Made by a program: the position numbers and the translations under genes. This document shows, piece after piece, positions 57,079-64,000 of a stretch of DNA of 64,000 bases. The stretch is from Pseudohongiella sp. (GTDB taxonomy: Bacteria > Pseudomonadota > Gammaproteobacteria > Pseudomonadales > Pseudohongiellaceae): contig JAUYSM010000015.1 of assembly GCA_030696315.1 (NCBI GenBank), forward strand, positions 1 to 64,000, given 5' to 3'. Each line of letters opens with the position of its first letter. Within the stretch, counting starts at the first letter, position 1. The notes under the pieces were generated by a model. The model was given only the letters and a program-made list of their open reading frames with translations, was not told the DNA's origin and ran no database searches.

Positions 57079-57669
57079 ATGAGTGATCATCAGCAACCAC
57101 AAGCCACCTTCAAGAGTTTTAAAGAAAGCACGCTTGAAGACTGGCAAATCATTGGTAAAGCATTTAATGAATTTGCATCGGATTTGCCAACGCGCGTGAT
57201 CAAGCATCTTGAGCTGTTAAAAGGCGACTGTGGCGGCTTTCCTGTTGATCGATTTGAACATTGCCTGCAGACGGCTACGCGCGCTCATGCCGGTGGTGAG
57301 GACGAAGAGTATGTTGTCGTCGCGCTGCTGCACGATATCGGCGACACGCTGGGCACTTACGATCATGGCGAAATCGCAGCGGCTATCCTGAAGCCTTTTG
57401 TCAGTGAAGCAAACCATTGGTTGCTGCGCCATCATCAGATATTCCAGGGTTATGACTACTTTCACCACTTAGGCGGTGATCGTGACATGCGCGAGAAGTA
57501 TGCCGACTCCCCCTACTACAACTACACAAAACGCTTTTGCGATATTTACGACGGCAAGGCTTTTGATCCGGAATTTGAATCAAAACCGCTGGAGTTCTTT
57601 TTACCCATGGTGCAACGCGTGATGGCGCGGCCACGCAAAACCATTTTTAACGGTATAAAGGATATCTGA
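57079..57669 (+). CDS. HD-domain protein, PhnZ/MIOX-like
   Basis: A 196-residue protein with the metal-site pattern DRFEHCLQTATRAH, VVALLHDIGD, YDHGEIAAAIL and LRHHQIFQGYDYFHHLGG, so His and Asp ligands for a di-iron or similar centre are in place. It resembles the branch of HD enzymes that includes PhnZ and myo-inositol oxygenase, but phosphonate chemistry cannot be claimed. The start at 57079 has GGAG upstream; an in-frame ATG five codons earlier is possible. It ends 10 bases before the uvrA fusion gene. Confidence 0.85.
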   Translation: MSDHQQPQATFKSFKESTLEDWQIIGKAFNEFASDLPTRVIKHLELLKGDCGGFPVDRFEHCLQTATRAHAGGEDEEYVVVALLHDIGDTLGTYDHGEIAAAILKPFVSEANHWLLRHHQIFQGYDYFHHLGGDRDMREKYADSPYYNYTKRFCDIYDGKAFDPEFESKPLEFFLPMVQRVMARPRKTIFNGIKDI

Positions 57670-57679
57670 AATCACTGAC

Positions 57680-60600
57680 ATGTCGCTCGTAAAGCAAAAG
57701 TCCGCTGGTGGCAGTGCAATTGAATCCATTGTGCTGCGCGGCGCAAGACAGAACAATCTCAAAAACATCTCACTCGAGCTGCCGGTCAACAAACTGATTG
57801 TGATCACCGGCGTCAGTGGCTCAGGCAAATCCACACTGGCCTTCGACACGATTTATGCCGAGGGCCAACGTCGTTATGTAGAAACGTTCTCTGCTTATGC
57901 GCGCCAGTTTCTGGATCGCATGGACAAACCGGCGGTCGACAGTATAGAAGGCATCCCGCCGGCCATTGCGATAGACCAGAGCAATCCGGTACGCACCTCG
58001 CGCTCAACGGTCGGCACCATGACCGAACTGAACGACTATATCAAACTGGTTTATGCCCGGCTGTCTCATTTGCATTGCCCTGGCTGTCAGCGCGAGGTCA
58101 AACGCGACAGCACGCAGACCATCATTGCGGATTTGATGGCCAGCCTGCCGGCCGAGTCACGTATTCATGTATGCCTGCCTGTTAATGTACCGCACAATTT
58201 TTCCGGCGATGAGATCCTGCAGTGGCTCAACCAACAAGGGTACACCCGCATTCAGGTACAGCACGAGCACCAGGTTCATGCCGTGCAGGATCGACTTCGC
58301 CTGAATGAAGGCAACCGGGAACGTCTGGGCGAAGCCATAGAAACCGCTCTGCATCATGGCAGCGGCCATGTCATTGTGTATGGCGAACCAGACACAGCAC
58401 AACAAGTGATCAAAGCCTATTCCAGTCATTTGCATTGTCCAGACTGTGACCGACAATTCAGCGAACCCGGCCCAGGCTTGTTTTCATTCAACTCCCCGAT
58501 TGGGGCCTGTGAAAGCTGCAAAGGGTTTGGACGCATCATTGATGTCGATTTTGATCTGGTCATTCCTGACCACAATAAGACCCTGCGTGAAGGCGCGATT
58601 AAAATATTTCAGAGCGCCAGCTACAAAGAATGTCAGGACGATCTTGAGAAATATGCACGCAAAGCCGGCATCCCCTTGGATACACCGTGGAAAGAGTTGA
58701 CGCAACAGCAACAAACCTGGGTGCAGGAGGGTGAAGGCGGCTGGCAGGATAAAGTCTGGTATGGCATCCGCCGGTTTTTCGGCTGGCTGGAAAGCCGGGC
58801 TTACAAAATGCACATCCGCGTGTTGTTGTCGCGTTACCGCGCCTACACTGAATGTCATGCCTGTCATGGCGCGCGACTGAAACCCGAAGCCTTGTGGTGG
58901 CGTCTGCATCAACAGCCATCATTGCCGGGCGATCATGGCCTGCCAGCACACAGCTACCCGATCAACGAACTTATGCTGTTGTCCCTGCAAGACTGCGCAG
59001 CCTATTTTAAAGCGCTGCGTTTGCCCGGCAGGCTGGACGCGGCAACTGAGTTACTGCTTGGCGAAATCCGGTCGCGACTGAATTACCTGCTGGATGTTGG
59101 ACTGGGCTACCTGACCCTGGATCGGCAATCACGCACATTAAGCGGCGGGGAAGTGCAGCGTATCAATCTGACCACTGCGCTCGGCACATCGTTGGTGAAT
59201 ACCTTGTTTGTGCTTGATGAACCCAGCATAGGCCTGCATACCCGTGATATGCAGCGCATGGTCAGTATCCTGCACAGATTACGTGATGCCGGTAATTCTC
59301 TGATTGTGGTGGAACATGACCCGCAGGTCATGCTGGCCGCTGATCTGATCATTGATATTGGTCCGGGCCCTGGCAAGCGCGGCGGTGAAGTACGTTTTAT
59401 GGGCACACCGGCGGAACTGCTGCGCAACAAAGACTCACTGACCGCAAAATATCTCCGCAGCGAACTGTTGGTCGCTGAACCATCTGTCAGTAATTCCGAC
59501 ACTGCTGCGAAAACTGAGCTACGCCCGACTTTTGATCATGTAATCAATATCAAAGGCGCACGTGAGAACAACCTAAAAAATATTGATCTGGAAATTCCGC
59601 TACAAAAACTGGTGTGTATCACCGGCGTCAGCGGTTCAGGCAAATCAACGCTGATGCGTGATGTGCTGTATCGCGGGCTTTGCCGCCACTTTGGTATTAC
59701 CACAGAGGCCCCCGGCTCACACGACAGCATCAATGGTCAGCAGCATCTGTCCAATATTGTATTTGTAGACCAGAGTCCGCTTGGTAAAACCACACGCTCG
59801 ATTCCTGCTACCTATGTGGGTGCCTTTGATGTCATCCGCAAACGGTTTGTTGATCAACCCTTAGCAAAAGAGCGTTCTTATACACCGGGCATTTTCAGTT
59901 TTAACTCCGGCAACGGACGCTGCCCGGTGTGCTCAGGCAATGGCTTTGAACACCTTGAGATGCAGTTCCTGAGTGACGTGTATCTGCGCTGCAGCGAATG
60001 TAACGGCAAACGGTATCGCCGGGAAATTCTGGAAGTCACTTTGCTGGATCCGCGCGACAGTACACAAGCACTATCAATTGCTGATGTACTGGAACTGACC
60101 GTAGAAGAGGCACTGGAGTTTTTCCAGGGTGATACGGACGTTGAGCACTGCCTGCAACCACTGATCGATGTTGGCCTGCACTATTTACAATTGGGCCAGG
60201 CTGTCCCCACCCTGAGCGGTGGCGAATCTCAGCGCCTCAAACTGGCAGGGCATCTGGCCGAATTACCGACTGCTACTGCCAGCAAACGCAAAAGCGCAGC
60301 GGGAAGCAAAACAAAGGCACCAAACAAAGGTATTCTATTTCTGTTTGACGAACCCACCACGGGTCTGCACTTCCACGATATTCATGTCTTGTTGAAAGCG
60401 TTTCGCAAGTTGATGGATGCCGGGCATTCGCTGCTGATCATTGAACACAATCTGGATGTCATTCGCGCTGCCGACTGGCTGATTGATATTGGCCCGGAAG
60501 GTGGTGTCGACGGCGGCACGTTGATCGCCAGCGGCACACCTGCATGGTTTAGCTCAGACGGTACAGGGCACACCGCCGACGCACTGCGTCAGTATGAGCA

Positions 60601-63331
60601 GGAACTCAAACTTAGCAAATCCGGCAAACTGCCAGTGGCTAAAGTCAGCGGTGTCAAAGCTGTTAAACGTGAAGCCGCTATTCAGATTCACCACGCGCGC
60701 GAACACAATCTAAAAAATGTCGATGTCAGTATTCCCTGGAACAAGTTCACGGTTATTACCGGCGTCAGTGGTAGCGGCAAGAGCACGCTGGCCTTTGACA
60801 TCGTGTTTGCTGAGGGGCAGCGTCGTTACCTGGAATCATTGAATGCCTATGCGCGGCAGTTTGTGCAACCGGCCACTCGGCCTGATGTGGATGCCATTCA
60901 TGGCATTCCGCCAACTGTTGCCATTGAACAGCGCACCAGCCGCGGTGGCCGCAAAAGTACGGTGGCCACACTGACTGAGATTTACCACTTTCTGCGCCTG
61001 ATTTTTGTGAAGCTGGGCACACAATATTGCCCAAGCTGCGAGGTGCCGATTGAACCACAAAGCCGCGAGATGATTTTGTCGCGACTGCTCAGTGACTGGC
61101 AGGGGCAGACTGTGAGTGTGCTGGCACCGGTGGTGGTCGGCCGCAAAGGCATTTACAAAGAACTGGCAGCCTGGGCGGCCGGCAAAGGTTATACCGAACT
61201 GCGTGTGGACGGGAAATACCTGCCCGCCAACGACTGGCCGGTGCTGGATCGTTTTAAGGAACACAATATTGAAGTGCTGATCAATTCAATTGCTATCAGC
61301 AGCAAAAACGAAAAGGCTCTGACCACGTTGATTGACGAAGCGTTGGCAGTGGGTAACGGATTGTTGATGATCAGCCCCGTTAACACGGCGGCTGGCGTTA
61401 CAAAAACCGGCACTAAAAAAAGCACCAGCAAAATGCAGGCGGCCACCGACGCGTTATTCTCAACCCGGCGCGCCTGCCCCTCATGCGGTGACAGTTTTGA
61501 TGATCTGGACCCGCGTCTGTTTTCGTTTAACTCCAAACATGGCTGGTGCCACAGCTGTTATGGTACGGGGGAGATCCTGCCAGAGTTTACTGAAGAGTTA
61601 ACGGGCGAAGAAGAAAACTGGCTTGATCAGGAAAACGCTGATGTCGGCAAACCCTGTAAAAAATGCAAAGGCACACGGTTGAATCCGGTGGCACTGGCAG
61701 TGCGCTTCCAACAGTGGAATATTGCTGAGTTGACGCAACAGTCCGTGGATCATGCCGCAACCACCATCAGCAAAATCAAACTGGACAAAAAACAGGAGAG
61801 CATTGCGCGCGATATCCTGCCAGAGCTGACCGGCCGCCTGAGTTTCCTGCAAAAAGTCGGACTGGGTTATCTCAGTCTGGACCGGGGCGCGCCCACACTC
61901 AGTGGTGGTGAGGCGCAACGCATACGGCTGGCGTCACAGCTTGGTTCCAACCTGCAGGGCGTCTGTTACATTCTGGATGAACCCACGATCGGCCTGCATG
62001 CGCGCGACAATGCGCTGCTGATCAAAACCCTGCGTGAGCTGCAGCAACATGGCAACACCGTGGTTGTGGTGGAGCATGACGATGCCACCATGGCAGAAGC
62101 AGATTTTCTGATTGATGTGGGACCTGGTGCCGGAGTTAAAGGTGGAGAAATTGTCGCTACCGGCACATTGGCACAGCTGAAGAAAAACAAACGCTCATTG
62201 ACAGGGCAGTTCCTGGCCAATCCCATGCGTCACCCCTTATCCGATGTGCGCAACAGCCAGAGCCGCGATCAGTTTGAAACCGAACAACTGCGCATCAGCG
62301 GCGCCCGGATGAACAACCTGCGCAAACTGGATATTGATATCCCTCTGCGCAGACTAGTTGCCATCAGTGGTGTCAGCGGTAGCGGTAAAAGCACCCTGAT
62401 ACGTGGGGTCCTGTTTAACAACATACACGCTGCTGTGAGCGCCGCCGGCAGATTCACAAAAAAGTCTGCACGCAAAGCCATCAACTGGCAGGACTGCGAC
62501 AACATCGACGGCTGGCAATCCATCGACAGCATTCTGCAGGTGGACCAGACGCCGATTGGTAAAACACCACGCTCCTGCCCTGCCAGTTATGTCGGCATCT
62601 GGGACACCATCCGCAAACTGTTTGCCGACACCGTTGATGCGCGCCTGCGCGGTTATCAGCCCGGTCGTTTTTCTTTTAACGTTTCCGGCGGACGCTGTGA
62701 AACCTGCTCCGGTAACGGCATGCAGAAAATCGAAATGAATTTTTTACCGGATGTGCGTGTCGATTGTGAAGCCTGCGGTGGTTGGCGATTTAATCCGGAA
62801 ACACTGTCAGTTCAGTACAAGGGTAAACATATTGGTGAAGTACTGGCCATGGATATCGATGAGGCGGTGGTGTTTTTTGAGTCGGTACCCTCCATCTATC
62901 ATTCGCTGCGACTTTTGCAGGAAGTGGGCCTGGGGTATCTCACACTGGGCCAGCAAAGCCCGACCTTGTCGGGCGGTGAGGCTCAGCGTATCAAGCTGGT
63001 ATCGGAGCTGGCTAAAGCCAAACCGCATTTGAGTCTGCGCGGCAGTAAACCACCACACAAACTGTATGTGCTGGATGAACCCACCGTCGGGCTACATATG
63101 GCGGATGTAGAAAAGTTGTTACGGGTGTTGCACCGCTTGGTGGATGCGGGCAACTCGGTGCTTGTGATTGAGCATAATCTGGATGTGATTGCGGAGGCCG
63201 ACTGGGTGATTGATATGGGGCCGGAGGGAGGCGATGCCGGCGGCAAGGTGGTTGCTCAGGGGACACCTTTGAAAGTGGCGGGGAGTAAGAAGTCGCACAC
63301 TGGAAAATATCTGGCACCCTTACTCGCTTGA
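57680..63331 (+). CDS. Double-length UvrA-type excinuclease ABC subunit A (fused tandem UvrA)
   Basis: An 1883-residue protein made of two complete UvrA units joined head to tail (about 1-980 and 1010-1883). Each unit has two ABC ATPase modules: Walker A GVSGSGKST at about residues 45, 648, 1026 and 1562; ABC signature LSGGE at about 487, 843, 1406 and 1760; each followed by a Walker B of the LDEPT/LDEPS or FDEPT type. Cys-x2-Cys zinc motifs (HCPGCQ, CPDCD, CESCKG; CPSCE, CPSCGD, CETCSGNG) are present in both halves. Ordinary UvrA is about 940 residues and works as a dimer; a fusion could form an intramolecular dimer for lesion recognition. Fused forms exist in other bacteria. No uvrB or uvrC nearby. 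Confidence 0.92.
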   Translation: MSLVKQKSAGGSAIESIVLRGARQNNLKNISLELPVNKLIVITGVSGSGKSTLAFDTIYAEGQRRYVETFSAYARQFLDRMDKPAVDSIEGIPPAIAIDQSNPVRTSRSTVGTMTELNDYIKLVYARLSHLHCPGCQREVKRDSTQTIIADLMASLPAESRIHVCLPVNVPHNFSGDEILQWLNQQGYTRIQVQHEHQVHAVQDRLRLNEGNRERLGEAIETALHHGSGHVIVYGEPDTAQQVIKAYSSHLHCPDCDRQFSEPGPGLFSFNSPIGACESCKGFGRIIDVDFDLVIPDHNKTLREGAIKIFQSASYKECQDDLEKYARKAGIPLDTPWKELTQQQQTWVQEGEGGWQDKVWYGIRRFFGWLESRAYKMHIRVLLSRYRAYTECHACHGARLKPEALWWRLHQQPSLPGDHGLPAHSYPINELMLLSLQDCAAYFKALRLPGRLDAATELLLGEIRSRLNYLLDVGLGYLTLDRQSRTLSGGEVQRINLTTALGTSLVNTLFVLDEPSIGLHTRDMQRMVSILHRLRDAGNSLIVVEHDPQVMLAADLIIDIGPGPGKRGGEVRFMGTPAELLRNKDSLTAKYLRSELLVAEPSVSNSDTAAKTELRPTFDHVINIKGARENNLKNIDLEIPLQKLVCITGVSGSGKSTLMRDVLYRGLCRHFGITTEAPGSHDSINGQQHLSNIVFVDQSPLGKTTRSIPATYVGAFDVIRKRFVDQPLAKERSYTPGIFSFNSGNGRCPVCSGNGFEHLEMQFLSDVYLRCSECNGKRYRREILEVTLLDPRDSTQALSIADVLELTVEEALEFFQGDTDVEHCLQPLIDVGLHYLQLGQAVPTLSGGESQRLKLAGHLAELPTATASKRKSAAGSKTKAPNKGILFLFDEPTTGLHFHDIHVLLKAFRKLMDAGHSLLIIEHNLDVIRAADWLIDIGPEGGVDGGTLIASGTPAWFSSDGTGHTADALRQYEQELKLSKSGKLPVAKVSGVKAVKREAAIQIHHAREHNLKNVDVSIPWNKFTVITGVSGSGKSTLAFDIVFAEGQRRYLESLNAYARQFVQPATRPDVDAIHGIPPTVAIEQRTSRGGRKSTVATLTEIYHFLRLIFVKLGTQYCPSCEVPIEPQSREMILSRLLSDWQGQTVSVLAPVVVGRKGIYKELAAWAAGKGYTELRVDGKYLPANDWPVLDRFKEHNIEVLINSIAISSKNEKALTTLIDEALAVGNGLLMISPVNTAAGVTKTGTKKSTSKMQAATDALFSTRRACPSCGDSFDDLDPRLFSFNSKHGWCHSCYGTGEILPEFTEELTGEEENWLDQENADVGKPCKKCKGTRLNPVALAVRFQQWNIAELTQQSVDHAATTISKIKLDKKQESIARDILPELTGRLSFLQKVGLGYLSLDRGAPTLSGGEAQRIRLASQLGSNLQGVCYILDEPTIGLHARDNALLIKTLRELQQHGNTVVVVEHDDATMAEADFLIDVGPGAGVKGGEIVATGTLAQLKKNKRSLTGQFLANPMRHPLSDVRNSQSRDQFETEQLRISGARMNNLRKLDIDIPLRRLVAISGVSGSGKSTLIRGVLFNNIHAAVSAAGRFTKKSARKAINWQDCDNIDGWQSIDSILQVDQTPIGKTPRSCPASYVGIWDTIRKLFADTVDARLRGYQPGRFSFNVSGGRCETCSGNGMQKIEMNFLPDVRVDCEACGGWRFNPETLSVQYKGKHIGEVLAMDIDEAVVFFESVPSIYHSLRLLQEVGLGYLTLGQQSPTLSGGEAQRIKLVSELAKAKPHLSLRGSKPPHKLYVLDEPTVGLHMADVEKLLRVLHRLVDAGNSVLVIEHNLDVIAEADWVIDMGPEGGDAGGKVVAQGTPLKVAGSKKSHTGKYLAPLLA

Positions 63332-63344
63332 TGTGTAAACAACT

Positions 63345-63373
63345 GCCAAAGCAGCGTTAGTGGCTGCTTTGGC
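63345..63373. terminator. Bidirectional intrinsic terminator between the UvrA fusion and the porin gene
   Basis: Perfect eleven-base arms GCCAAAGCAGC and GCTGCTTTGGC around a seven-base loop, with GCTCTTTGTATTT after it on the plus strand. The genes on both sides end here. Confidence 0.85.
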
Positions 63374-63393
63374 GCTCTTTGTATTTGCCGGTT

Positions 63394-64000
63394 TCAGAAT
63401 GACAATGTGCTTTGCAGGTAAGCATAAGATGTTGATGCCGGAGTATCAGCACCCGGCACGCGACGGGCAAAACCGGATGTGGCCATCACCGCCGCGCCAC
63501 CTTCAATCGTGATGTTGCCCGGCACCACATCCCACTGAACGCGCACTTCCACTTGCTGGCCAAGGCCCCGACCAGAGCGACCCGAGCTATCGCGCAACCC
63601 GGTGCCCACCCACTGATCTTTCGCCTCAGCCAGACGATAATCGCGATGTGCCAGCATCACGCGCACACCGGTCATAGGCGTAGCTGTCAAGCGATACCCG
63701 GCCGACACCAGATTGGCACGCGAGAACGGCCCGAATAGACCAGTAGGCCCGAAATCAAAACGCCGGTCACCATACAGCGTGTCAAAGCGTCCGTTAGTGC
63801 CATCCGAGGGATCTTTATCACCCGAGGCATAATCAAACTGCGCCTGTAAACGGATACGCCATGCGCTGTCAAAGGTATAACCCATTTCGGCATGGTAAAA
63901 GTGTGCACGATGATCCAGCGCGCGCACATCGGTGACCGCTGCGCTTGCATGCGAGGTGCCTCGCTGAAATATGGCCTCCACTTCAAAATCCAGTTGCTGA
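63394..64000 (-). CDS. Alginate-export-type outer-membrane porin, C-terminal part (runs off window)
   Basis: The visible 200 or so residues continue in frame to the window edge, so the N-terminus is missing. The alternating pattern of a beta-barrel is clear (HFYHAEMGYTFDSAWRIRLQ, then AQFDYASGDKDPSDGTNGRF) and the last residue is Phe, as needed for outer-membrane assembly. GRFDTLYGDRRFDFGPTGLF is typical of alginate_exp-domain porins. These export alginate or take up other solutes; neighbours that would tell are outside the window. Confidence 0.7.
   Translation of the reverse strand, partial: QQLDFEVEAIFQRGTSHASAAVTDVRALDHRAHFYHAEMGYTFDSAWRIRLQAQFDYASGDKDPSDGTNGRFDTLYGDRRFDFGPTGLFGPFSRANLVSAGYRLTATPMTGVRVMLAHRDYRLAEAKDQWVGTGLRDSSGRSGRGLGQQVEVRVQWDVVPGNITIEGGAAVMATSGFARRVPGADTPASTSYAYLQSTLSF

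Overview
The window reads as a chromosomal segment of a free-living, aerobic, probably marine gammaproteobacterium. The evidence is the set of gammaproteobacterial housekeeping genes (rdgC, tex, the divergent trmJ/suhB pair, DUF502, YgiQ), five TonB-dependent receptors, KatG and c-di-GMP enzymes. The lineage is an inference: OM60/Cellvibrionales- or Pseudohongiella-like groups would fit. I see no rRNA or tRNA genes, CRISPR array, transposase or phage structural genes.

Layout. 1-1385: YefM/YoeB toxin-antitoxin pair, cut by the window edge, and a Fic gene broken by an out-of-frame internal deletion. 1398-6020: a periplasmic GMC dehydrogenase with its Tat-exported small subunit, a PEBP-like protein, two tiny DUF proteins, a PepSY-like membrane protein and a 34-residue lysine-rich protein. 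6143-10572: a Crp/Fnr regulator, KatG and a beta-propeller lipoprotein. 10604-11998: a ParD-like/methionine aminopeptidase operon bracketed by two nearly identical multi-hairpin repeats. 12032-15963: CstA/YbdD pyruvate uptake and a MATE exporter. 16115-20924: an acyl-CoA dehydrogenase/crotonase pair, an EAL-CBS-GGDEF protein and RdgC. 21064-28630: a serine hydrolase, a TonB receptor, an orphan small ORF with its own promoter and terminator, two MFS transporters and an EAL phosphodiesterase. 28748-39923: three very large, closely related TonB receptors in tandem. 40283-44786: YgiQ and a Fur-controlled siderophore receptor. 44808-44990: a 183-bp near-perfect palindrome. 45021-57669: Tex, TrmJ, a SuhB-like protein that has lost its catalytic residues, a second MATE exporter, radical SAM enzymes, a nitroreductase/acyltransferase pair, a TetR regulator, a TauE/SafE exporter, DUF502 and an HD protein. 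57680-64000: a double-length fused UvrA and the end of an alginate-export-type porin.

How the parts fit. Much of the window concerns nutrient acquisition across the outer membrane (five TonB receptors, one porin) and uptake or export at the inner membrane (CstA, two MFS, two MATE, TauE/SafE). Oxidative and DNA-damage defence is represented by KatG, RdgC and the UvrA fusion, and lifestyle control by two c-di-GMP phosphodiesterase-type proteins. The items most worth a second look are the repeat-flanked ParD-like/MAP cassette, the 183-bp palindrome, the natural active-site-dead SuhB, the crotonase without its two catalytic glutamates, the isolated small ORF at 24924-25097 and the receptor triplication.
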